Assembly (NCBI GenBank): GCA_041906305.1
Contig: JAYRJL010000004.1
Coordinates: 389,316 to 453,315, forward strand
DNA from: SHVZ01 sp041906305
GTDB lineage: Bacteria > Pseudomonadota > Alphaproteobacteria > SHVZ01
Reading direction: 5' to 3'
DNA: 64,000 nt
Under the pieces are notes generated by a model. The model saw only the letters and a program-made list of their open reading frames with translations, was not told where the DNA came from and ran no database searches. Position numbers and translations under genes: made by a program. How positions within the stretch are numbered: position 1 is the stretch's first letter; every line of letters starts with the position of its first letter. Positions 57,765-64,000 of this stretch are shown piece by piece.

Positions 57765-59437
57765 AGGGCGTGTCCGGGACGGCTGCGGCCGATCTGTCGC
57801 GCGAGCAGGATCACCGGTCCCAGGCCGACGAGGAGGATCGCCAGCGCCGGCGCGGCGGTCTCGGCCAGCTGCTCGTTGCGCGCTAGGTCGTAGGCGTAGA
57901 TCGCCAGAGTGTCGAAGTTGAAGGGCCGGAGGATCAGCGTCGCCGGCAGCTCCTTGATCACATCGACGAAGACCAGCAGCGCGGCGGCAAGAAGGCTCGG
58001 GCGAAGAAGCGGCAAGTGCACCGCGGCAAGGATCTCGTGCGGGCGGCGCCCGAGCACGCGGCCCGCATCATCCATGCTGCGCCCGACCTTGGCGAGGCTT
58101 GCTTCCGCCGCATTGAAAGAGACGGCGAGGAAGCGGACGACATAGGCATAGGTCACGGCGATGATCGTCCCGGAAAGGATGAGCCCGGTCGAGACCCCGA
58201 AGGTATCCCGGGCCCACGCGTCGACCGAGCGGTCGATCGTCGAGAACGGCAGCATCACGCCGACCGCGACCACCGCCCCCGGGATGGCGTAGCCGGTGCT
58301 GGCGAGCCTGACCAGCATTCTCACCAGCGGCGTCGGTCGCAGCCTGGCGCCATAGGCCAGCACCACGGACAGGGAGACGGCGAGCCCGGCCGCGACGACG
58401 CCGAGGCTGACGGTGTGCACGGCAAGCCTGAGGAAGCGCGCATCGAGCCAGAAGACCTCCGCGCGGGATGCCCACCCCAGCAGCACGCCGAGCGGCACAA
58501 GGAAGCCGGCGCTGATGGGCAACGCGCAGGCGAGGACGGCGAGACCCGCCTTGGTGCCCCTGAGCCGGAGGCTCGGCAGCGCACGGTAGCGGGTCGACGT
58601 CTGGTGATAGCGCGCATCGCCGCGCGACCAGCGCTCCACCAGCAGAAGCAGCAGCACGAAGATCAGGAGGACGGCCGCGAGCTGAGCCGCCGCCGCCGGC
58701 TGTCCCATGCCGAACCAGGTGCGGAAGATGCCCACGGTGAAGGTGTCGACCGCCAGATGCTGGACGGCGCCAAGGTCGTTCAAGGTCTCCATCAGCGCCA
58801 GGGCCACGCCGGCGACCAAGGCGGGCCGCGCCAGCGGCAATCCCACCCGGAAGAAGCGACGCCACGGGCCTGCACCGAGCGTCCGGCTCGCCTCCAGCAC
58901 GCAGACCGACTGCTCGGTGAAGGCGGCACGCGCCAGCAGGTAGACGTAGGGATAGAGGACGAACGTCATCACCGCGATCCCGCCACCGAGGGAGCGGATC
59001 TCCGGGAACCAGTAGTCGGCTCGACGCCAGCCGAAAAGCTGGCGAAAGCCCGTCTGGACCGGTCCGGCATAGTCCATCAGGCCGGCATAGGTGTAGGCGA
59101 TCACATAGGCGGGCACCGCCATCGGCAGCAGCAGCGCCCACTGGAAGAGATCGCGCCCGGGAAACCGGTGCATCGTCACCAGCCACGCGGTGCCGGCGCC
59201 GACGATCAGCGTCCCGAGCCCGACGCCCAGCATCATCGCGAGCGTCGTCGAGACGTAGCGCGGCAGCACCGTGGATGCGAGATGGCGCCAGACGTCGCCG
59301 GTCGGGACGAAGACGTGCGCGAGCACGACGAGCGCGGGGATAGCGATCACGAACGCGATCGTCGCAGTCGCGGCTGTCCAGCCGTCGAACCTGACGCGAC
59401 GTGGCGATGCGGATGCGCTCTGGGCGAGGTGGGTCAC
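57761..59437 (-). CDS. ABC transporter permease, iron(III)-type (FbpB-like, two modules)
   Basis: 558 residues: two fused permease modules, each with about six helices, typical of FbpB. Each module carries an EAA-like loop: EASRTLGAGPWRRFFRVGLPLARP near residue 185 and KVGRSMDDAGRVLGRRPHEIL near residue 458. The frame starts with GTG at 59437 (MTHLAQSASASP); no strong ribosome site is visible, and there is no closer alternative before the first helix near 22-42. The candidate iron-responsive sequence at 59471-59493 lies just upstream. Confidence 0.9.
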   Translation of the reverse strand: MTHLAQSASASPRRVRFDGWTAATATIAFVIAIPALVVLAHVFVPTGDVWRHLASTVLPRYVSTTLAMMLGVGLGTLIVGAGTAWLVTMHRFPGRDLFQWALLLPMAVPAYVIAYTYAGLMDYAGPVQTGFRQLFGWRRADYWFPEIRSLGGGIAVMTFVLYPYVYLLARAAFTEQSVCVLEASRTLGAGPWRRFFRVGLPLARPALVAGVALALMETLNDLGAVQHLAVDTFTVGIFRTWFGMGQPAAAAQLAAVLLIFVLLLLLVERWSRGDARYHQTSTRYRALPSLRLRGTKAGLAVLACALPISAGFLVPLGVLLGWASRAEVFWLDARFLRLAVHTVSLGVVAAGLAVSLSVVLAYGARLRPTPLVRMLVRLASTGYAIPGAVVAVGVMLPFSTIDRSVDAWARDTFGVSTGLILSGTIIAVTYAYVVRFLAVSFNAAEASLAKVGRSMDDAGRVLGRRPHEILAAVHLPLLRPSLLAAALLVFVDVIKELPATLILRPFNFDTLAIYAYDLARNEQLAETAAPALAILLVGLGPVILLARQIGRSRPGHAL

Positions 59438-59470
59438 TGGGCGTCCAGGTCGGTGGCCGGCGCCATTCTG

Positions 59471-59493
59471 TTGCGGTTCATTCTCATGTGCAA
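59471..59493 (-). promoter_or_regulatory. Possible iron-responsive (Fur-like) site
   Basis: On the minus strand TTGC...GCAA ends (59471-59474 and 59490-59493) enclose TGAGAATGAA, which resembles the first half of a Fur box. The other half is poor. The position, 34-56 nt before the permease start, would suit an iron-regulated promoter, but the match is weak. Confidence 0.2.
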
Positions 59494-59513
59494 ACGAATG
59501 GGTCGCGCAGCGG

Positions 59514-60146
59514 TCAGCGACGATCCAGGAAGGCCATCACCAGGTCGATCCAGAACGGGTCGGCCTCGCCGAACATTTCGTGGCCGCCGCCGTTGGACAG
59601 CAGCTTCTCGTCGCTGTCGAGCGACTTGGCCTTCGACAAGGCGAGTTGGCAGCTCTCGGCCTGCGGATCGGTCTTCTCCCAGAGGTGCAGCATGCGCCCG
59701 GCCATCTGGTCGGCGAGCTGTGTCGCGAAGCGCTCGTAGCGGTCGTCGAGGCCGCAGCCGGCGAGGACGACATAGGAAAGATCGGGGTCCTTGAGCCGGG
59801 CAGAGGTGATCAGCGTGGCGGTTCCGCCGACGTCGAAACCCATCACGGCGATACGCGGTGCGGCAACACCACCGGCGGCCAACTTGCGGACCTGTTCGGC
59901 GGCCCGGCGCGCGAGCTCGAAGGGATCGGGATTGGCCGGCCGGCGCTCGGTCAGGACCTCGAAGCCGCGATTGGCGAAGGAATTGGCGACCGGCTCACCC
60001 GGTGCGGGACCCTGGATGAAGATCAGATAGCGGGCGCCCGGATCGATCCTTTCGGGCACGTCGGAGCGGACCTGGCCGGCCTCGGCCACGCCCGCGAGCG
60101 CCAGGAGAGCGAGGAGAAGCGCAACGGCCCTGCCCCCTCTCCACAT
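59514..60146 (-). CDS. Exported alpha/beta-hydrolase-like protein
   Basis: 210 residues. A signal peptide (AVALLLALLALAGVAEA) leads to a small alpha/beta-hydrolase-like fold. The turn corresponding to the nucleophile elbow reads MGFDVGGTA (about residue 103), with Asp at the nucleophile position; a late GGGHEMFG (about 189) could hold the His. Whether it is catalytic is unclear. It starts 3 nt after the scpB stop on the same strand and so is likely co-transcribed with scpA-scpB. The distance to the ABC permease (76 nt) allows a separate promoter for the transporter. Confidence 0.7.
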   Translation of the reverse strand: MWRGGRAVALLLALLALAGVAEAGQVRSDVPERIDPGARYLIFIQGPAPGEPVANSFANRGFEVLTERRPANPDPFELARRAAEQVRKLAAGGVAAPRIAVMGFDVGGTATLITSARLKDPDLSYVVLAGCGLDDRYERFATQLADQMAGRMLHLWEKTDPQAESCQLALSKAKSLDSDEKLLSNGGGHEMFGEADPFWIDLVMAFLDRR

Positions 60147-60149
60147 GGG

Positions 60150-61100
60150 CTAGTCCGCCGACCGTTTCGGCGGGGTCTGGTCCTTCTCGCCGTCTTCGCC
60201 TTCGTCTTCGTCATCCTCGTCGTCGAGGTCGTCATCGTCATCGTCATCGACGTCTTCGTCGTCCGGGTCCTCATCCTCCTCGTCGGAGTCTTCCTCGTCG
60301 GAGTCTTCCTCGTCACCCGAGTCCTCGTCGTCGTCCTCATCGTCCCCGGAGTCCGCGTCATCCGCCTCGGCGTCCTCGCCGTCGGCGCCTTCGTCTTCGC
60401 CCTCGGGCGCCGCCGCCGTCTCGGCCGGCGCGCCTTCCACATCCTCCTCGCCGAGCTGGGCCTGGCGGCGCTCCTCGCGCTCCTTCGCCTCTTCCTCGTC
60501 GCGCTCCCTCTCGGCGACGTCGGCCATCGCCTCCGCCTCTTCCTGGTTCATCGCGATCGTGGCGACGCCGGCGCGGCTGTCGAGCAGGCCGGCGGCGCGC
60601 AGCTCCTCCAGGTTCGGCAAGTCCTCGATGCGATCGAGGCCGAAATGCTCGAGGAATTCGTCGGTCGAGACCCAGGTAGCCGGACGCCCGGGCGCCTGGC
60701 GTCTGCCCTTCGGCTTGATCCAGCCCGCCTCCATCAGCTGGTCCAGCGTGCCCTTGCTCAAGGCCACGCCGCGGACCTCTTCGATCTCGGCGCGGGTGAT
60801 CGGCTGGTGGTAGGCGATGATCGCCAGCGTCTCCACGGCGGCGCGCGACAGCTTGCGCTGCACCACCTGCTCAGGATTGAGCGCGGCGGCGAGATCCGGC
60901 GAGGTGCGGAACGCCCATTTGCCGGAGATCTTGGTCAGGTTGACGCCACGGCCTTCGTAGAGCGCCCCGATCTCGGCGAGGATCGGCGCCAGCTCCGTTC
61001 CTTCGGGCAGGCGCTGGGCGAGATCCTCCTCGGCCACCGGATGGGCGGCGGCAAAAAGCACGGCTTCGATCAGGCGGGCGGCGGGCGACGTCTCGGTCAT
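60150..61100 (-). CDS. scpB: Segregation and condensation protein ScpB with acidic tail
   Basis: 316 residues. The two winged-helix domains fill about residues 5-185 (LIEAVLFAAAHPV, then LSRAAVETLAIIAYHQPITRAEIEEVRG and ATWVSTDEFLEHFGL). ScpB joins ScpA and SMC in condensing chromosomes. After residue about 200 the sequence is an Glu-rich helix and then over 70 residues almost purely Asp and Glu with Gly/Ser, ending in a short basic KRSAD-like tip. The tail is encoded by near-repeats at 60180-60420. The ATG overlaps the scpA stop by one base. Confidence 0.95.
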   Translation of the reverse strand: MTETSPAARLIEAVLFAAAHPVAEEDLAQRLPEGTELAPILAEIGALYEGRGVNLTKISGKWAFRTSPDLAAALNPEQVVQRKLSRAAVETLAIIAYHQPITRAEIEEVRGVALSKGTLDQLMEAGWIKPKGRRQAPGRPATWVSTDEFLEHFGLDRIEDLPNLEELRAAGLLDSRAGVATIAMNQEEAEAMADVAERERDEEEAKEREERRQAQLGEEDVEGAPAETAAAPEGEDEGADGEDAEADDADSGDDEDDDEDSGDEEDSDEEDSDEEDEDPDDEDVDDDDDDDLDDEDDEDEGEDGEKDQTPPKRSAD

Positions 61101-61888
61101 CAATGGCTCGTTGACGGCTTGGCCCGGACGAACACGGGGCCGAATGGTTCGGTTTGCTTGATCTCGATCACGCCGCTCTTGGCGAGCTCGAGGCTTGCGA
61201 TCAGGGTCGCGGCGATCGCCGAGCGGGTGACGATGCCTGGCTTGAGCGTGTCTGGCAGGAAGCTGCTCATGCTCTGCCAGTCGACCATGCGGCCGACCAT
61301 CGCCTCGAGACGCTTGATCGCGTCCTCGACCGCGTGAAGTTCGGTCGGCGCGATGTGGAGGACGGTGTCCCCGCCGCGCGACTTGTGCTCGCCATAGGCC
61401 GACAGCAGCTCGTAGAGCGTGACGTCGTACGTGGTCTTCTTGCGTACGCGGACGTCGATGGTCTCGCCGCGCGGGAAGGTATCGCGGCCGAGACGCGGGC
61501 GCGCCATCAGCTTGACCGCCATCTGCTGCATCGCCTCGAGCCGCTGCAGCTGGAACTGGAGCGCCTCGGCGAGTTGCTCGCCGGTCGGCTCCTCGTCGGC
61601 CGGAGGCTCGGGCAGTAGCAGGCGGGACTTGAGGTAGGCCAGCCACGCCGCCATCACCAGGTAGTCGGCGGCCAGCTCCAGGCGGATGCGCCGCGCCGCC
61701 TGGATGAATCCCAGGTATTGCTCGACCAGGGCCAGGATCGAGATCTTCTTGAGATCGACCTTCTGCTCGCGCGCGAGCGTCAGCAGGACGTCGATCGGGC
61801 CTTCGTAGCCGTCGACGTCGACCAGCAGGCGCTCCCCTTCGGGAAGCTCCTCCTTCTGATCTTCGAAGTTCTCGACGGCGGTGTTCAT
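61100..61888 (-). CDS. scpA: Segregation and condensation protein ScpA
   Basis: 262 residues. VDGYEGPIDVLLTLAREQKVDLKKISILALVEQYL near residue 30 is the conserved N-terminal kleisin segment that contacts SMC; KSRLLLPEPPADEEP follows, and the C-terminal winged-helix part begins near residue 195 (SSFLPDTLKPGIVTRSAIAATLIASLELAKSG). Acts with ScpB and SMC. It overlaps the site-2 protease gene by 4 nt (ATGA) and scpB by one base, so all three are tightly linked. Confidence 0.95.
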   Translation of the reverse strand: MNTAVENFEDQKEELPEGERLLVDVDGYEGPIDVLLTLAREQKVDLKKISILALVEQYLGFIQAARRIRLELAADYLVMAAWLAYLKSRLLLPEPPADEEPTGEQLAEALQFQLQRLEAMQQMAVKLMARPRLGRDTFPRGETIDVRVRKKTTYDVTLYELLSAYGEHKSRGGDTVLHIAPTELHAVEDAIKRLEAMVGRMVDWQSMSSFLPDTLKPGIVTRSAIAATLIASLELAKSGVIEIKQTEPFGPVFVRAKPSTSH

Positions 61889-62574
61889 TCGAGCCCGGTC
61901 AGCGTGACGATCACGCGCAACAGATACTCGACCGGGGCCTCGATGAGCCAGGGCGAAATCGACAGATTTATCCCCAGCTGGCGGCCGATCAGCGGCAGGA
62001 GGAACAGCACGCCGATCACGAGCAGGATGCCCACCCGTTCGAGCTTGGCGAGCTGGAAGGCGAGTGGTCGCGGCAGGAGCCCGACCAGCACCCTTCCCCC
62101 GTCCAGCGGCGGCACCGGCAGCATGTTGAAGACCGCCAGGACCAGGTTGAGGACGACAGCGTTCTCCAGGTTCTCCGCCGCCCACGGCCCGACATAGCTC
62201 GGCAGTTCCTCGACCATATGGAAGGCCAGTGCGCAGGCAAAGGCGATCGCCACGTTCATGGCGGGCCCCGCGGCAGCAACCATGATCATGCCGAGACGGG
62301 GCGGATTGAGCCGCCAGAAGTTGACCGGCACCGGCTTGGCGTAGCCGAACAGGAACGGTGCCCGCATCAGCAGCAGGATGCCCGGCAGCACGATGGTGCC
62401 GAAGGGATCTACGTGGCGGAGCGGATTGAGGCTCATGCGCCCCATCCGCTTCGCCGTGTCGTCGCCGAAGAAGTTCGCGGCAAAGCCGTGCGCGGCCTCG
62501 TGCAGCGTGATCGCGATCAGCGCCGGCAGAAGCCAGACGGAAGCCTTGTAGAGAATGTCGGCGACCACATCCAT
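61885..62574 (-). CDS. Site-2 protease family (M50) membrane peptidase
   Basis: 229 residues with about five membrane helices. The zinc-binding motif LHEAAHGFAA (HExxH, about residue 24) lies in the first helix pair; NMLPVPPLDGGRV near residue 159 supplies the third zinc ligand (Asp). This is the short YwhC/Rip-like form without PDZ domain. In alphaproteobacteria the gene commonly lies between nagZ and scpA, as here (11-nt gap to nagZ). Substrates unknown; it may cleave membrane-bound regulators or signal remnants. Confidence 0.93.
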   Translation of the reverse strand: MDVVADILYKASVWLLPALIAITLHEAAHGFAANFFGDDTAKRMGRMSLNPLRHVDPFGTIVLPGILLLMRAPFLFGYAKPVPVNFWRLNPPRLGMIMVAAAGPAMNVAIAFACALAFHMVEELPSYVGPWAAENLENAVVLNLVLAVFNMLPVPPLDGGRVLVGLLPRPLAFQLAKLERVGILLVIGVLFLLPLIGRQLGINLSISPWLIEAPVEYLLRVIVTLTGLE

Positions 62575-62585
62575 CGGGGCCGCCT

Positions 62586-63608
62586 CTAGGCCGCGGCCAG
62601 AAGCTGGTCGACACGGGCGGACGCGGCGCCGAAGTCGATCGGCTGCGGCGGCTTGCGGCGGCGCTCTCCCGCCGCGACGCGCGCCATCGCGGCCTCGGTC
62701 AGCGGCGAAGCGGAAGCGGCAACCTCCTCCATCTCGGCCATGTCGCCCGTGCAGTGGAGCACCACGTCGCAGCCGGCGGCGAGCGAGGCCTTCGTGCGGT
62801 CGCCGAGGCGGCCGGGAAGCGCGCCCATGCCGATGTCGTCGGTCGAGAGCAGGCCGTTGAAACCGATGTGCCCGCGGATGATGCGGTCGATCACGACGGG
62901 CGAAAGCGTCGACGGCCGCGCATCGATCGCGGTGTAGACGACGTGGCAGGTCATGCCCCAGGGAAGCTGCGCGAGATCCCGGAACGGCACGAAGTCGGTC
63001 GCTTCCAGCGTCTTCAGGTCGGCATCGACATGCGGCAGCTTCTCGTGGCTGTCGACCAGCGAGCGGCCATGGCCGGGCATGTGCTTCATCACCGGCAGCA
63101 CGCCGCCGTCCAGGAGCCCCTCGGCCTGGGCGCGGCCCAGCGTCGTGACCGTCCTGGGGTCGCCGCCGAAGGCGCGGTCGCCGATCACGTCATGGGCGCC
63201 GGCGAGCGCCAGGTCGAGCACCGGCAGGCAGTTGACCGTGACGCCGACATCGATGAGCTCGGCCGCGATCAGGCGCGCATTGAGGCGCGTTGCCTCGGCG
63301 GCCTCGCCGAGATTCCGGCCAGCGAGCGCGGCGAAGCGGCCCGCGGCAGGTGCCTTTCGCCAATGCGGCGGCTTGAAGCGCGTGACCCTGCCGCCTTCCT
63401 GGTCGACCAGCACCGGCGCGTCGGGACGGCCGACGGACTCGCGCATTGCCGTGACCAGCGCCCGTGCCTGCTCCGGCGTCTGCAGGTTGCGCAGGAAGAC
63501 GATGAAGCCGAGCGGATTGGCGCGCGCGAAGAAGCGGCGCTCGGCTTCGGTCAGGACGGTTCCGGAGACGCCATAGATGACGGCCGACGGCCGGCTAGGG
63601 TCTGACAA
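62586..63608 (-). CDS. nagZ: Beta-N-acetylhexosaminidase NagZ
   Basis: 340 residues of glycoside hydrolase family 3. MKHMPGHGRSLVDSHEKLP near residue 160 is the KH-x-PGHG loop with the His-Asp acid/base pair, and STDDIGMGAL near residue 245 provides the nucleophile Asp. It removes N-acetylglucosamine from muropeptides in the cytoplasm during peptidoglycan recycling. The start overlaps the SPOR protein gene by 14 nt. Position upstream of the site-2 protease and scpAB is conserved in the class. Confidence 0.95.
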   Translation of the reverse strand: MSDPSRPSAVIYGVSGTVLTEAERRFFARANPLGFIVFLRNLQTPEQARALVTAMRESVGRPDAPVLVDQEGGRVTRFKPPHWRKAPAAGRFAALAGRNLGEAAEATRLNARLIAAELIDVGVTVNCLPVLDLALAGAHDVIGDRAFGGDPRTVTTLGRAQAEGLLDGGVLPVMKHMPGHGRSLVDSHEKLPHVDADLKTLEATDFVPFRDLAQLPWGMTCHVVYTAIDARPSTLSPVVIDRIIRGHIGFNGLLSTDDIGMGALPGRLGDRTKASLAAGCDVVLHCTGDMAEMEEVAASASPLTEAAMARVAAGERRRKPPQPIDFGAASARVDQLLAAA

Positions 63609-64000
63609 CGAGGCAGTCCCGCTTCTTCGACTTGAGCTCCTCGCAAAGCGCGCGAGCCTGAGGCTCGCCGAGCGGCCCGGCCTGCAGGCGATACCAGACG
63701 CCCTTGTCTCCGAGATCGACGCGCACCGTGGTCAGGCCGAGCGGCTGCAGCTCGGCGAAGGCCTTCTTCAGCCGGTCCCACTGAGCGTTCGCCTGGTCGG
63801 CCGCAGGGAAGGACCCGAGCTGGACGCGCCACTCACCGCTGCCGCCACTGCGAGGCGGAGAGGCCGGCGGAGGCGACGGCGGACGCGCGGCCATCTGCGG
63901 CGGCGGAGGCGCCGGGACCGCGGCCGGCGGGGGCGACGGCGGGGCGGCGGTCGCCGACGAGGCACCCGACGGCGCGGGAGCCACCGGCGGCGGCGCGGGC
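63595..64000 (-). CDS. SPOR-domain protein (5' end beyond the window)
   Basis: The frame stays open to the right edge, so the N-terminus is outside. The visible 134 or so residues begin with a Pro/Ala-rich linker and end in a SPOR domain (about the last 80 residues: WRVQLGSFPAADQANAQWDRL and later GVWYRLQAGPLGEPQARALCEELK), which binds peptidoglycan glycan strands free of stem peptides. A GTG at 63984 inside the proline-rich part could serve as a start only for a truncated form and is not convincing. In relatives this is a membrane-anchored cell-envelope protein encoded between argS/dgt and nagZ. Confidence 0.85.
   Translation of the reverse strand, partial: PAPPPVAPAPSGASSATAAPPSPPPAAVPAPPPPQMAARPPSPPPASPPRSGGSGEWRVQLGSFPAADQANAQWDRLKKAFAELQPLGLTTVRVDLGDKGVWYRLQAGPLGEPQARALCEELKSKKRDCLVVRP

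Noticed and set aside
60180..60420. Repeated TCGTC-rich DNA as a CRISPR or tandem-repeat locus
   Set aside because: The repeats are short, irregular and coding for Asp/Glu in the ScpB tail; there are no unique spacers of constant length.

Overview
The window is high-GC, gene-dense chromosomal DNA from an alphaproteobacterium, most likely a free-living, hopanoid-making, Gram-negative one. Support comes from gene order typical of the class: nagZ-scpA-scpB ... tatA-tatB-tatC-serS-surE-pcm; rlpA-dac-tmk-holB-metG-tatD-MBL; yajC-secD-secF-Mth938; ssb near gyrA-coaD-tRNA-Lys; bactofilin next to an M23 peptidase. GyrA also carries Ala at the position of E. coli Ser83, as in several alphaproteobacteria. 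I cannot place the genus safely; the gene content recalls Rhodospirillales/Reyranella-like bacteria (weak inference). I see no rRNA, CRISPR array, insertion sequence, phage or integrase. No gene-free stretch exceeds about 250 bases.

Layout. 1-8.3 kb: ssb, gyrA, coaD, tRNA-Lys(UUU), exonuclease III and selD, with small envelope proteins between. 8.3-9.6 kb: a secreted protein with a C-terminal pair of Tudor-like modules. 9.7-12.5 kb: an accessory operon of a PhyH-type dioxygenase, a LacI-family regulator and two tandem DUF3830 proteins, preceded by a near-palindromic LacI-type operator that overlaps a predicted promoter. 12.5-19.6 kb: a PAS protein, DUF72 protein, pirin, then a two-component module (MHYT hybrid kinase with REC and Hpt, plus a receiver-PAS protein). 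19.7-25.4 kb: M23 peptidase-bactofilin operon, a histidine-kinase-like protein lacking the phospho-acceptor His, MazG, a hydrolase, and a VOC protein with an apparent frameshift.

26.1-34.7 kb is one long minus-strand housekeeping operon (lytic transglycosylase, RlpA, PBP5-type carboxypeptidase, Tmk, HolB, MetG, TatD, MBL hydrolase, GNAT). 34.8-38.8 kb is a plus-strand metabolic cluster (two D-2-hydroxyacid dehydrogenases around an RraA-like aldolase, then an MFS carrier), running 4 nt into hpnC-hpnD-hpnE, which make squalene for hopanoids. 41.4-47.3 kb holds a PuuD-like membrane protein with a strong terminator, a methyltransferase, cupin, glycosyltransferase and the Sec accessory operon.

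47.4-64 kb holds a DUF815 ATPase, a double GNAT, a LysM-M23 lipoprotein, two YeeE/YedE-type membrane proteins, a GNAT and a frameshifted GFA protein; then pcm, surE, serS, tatCBA, a two-gene iron-type ABC importer without a binding protein, a small hydrolase, scpB with a very acidic tail, scpA, a site-2 protease, nagZ and a truncated SPOR-domain protein at the right edge. Two blocks (50.4-52.2 kb and 56.7-59.4 kb) interrupt otherwise conserved alphaproteobacterial gene order.

Nothing here is clearly a new defence or mobile system. The most promising unexplained items are the LacI/PhyH/DUF3830 operon with its operator, the dehydrogenase/RraA/MFS cluster whose first dehydrogenase lacks the usual catalytic Glu, the histidine pseudokinase, and the secreted Tudor-like protein.
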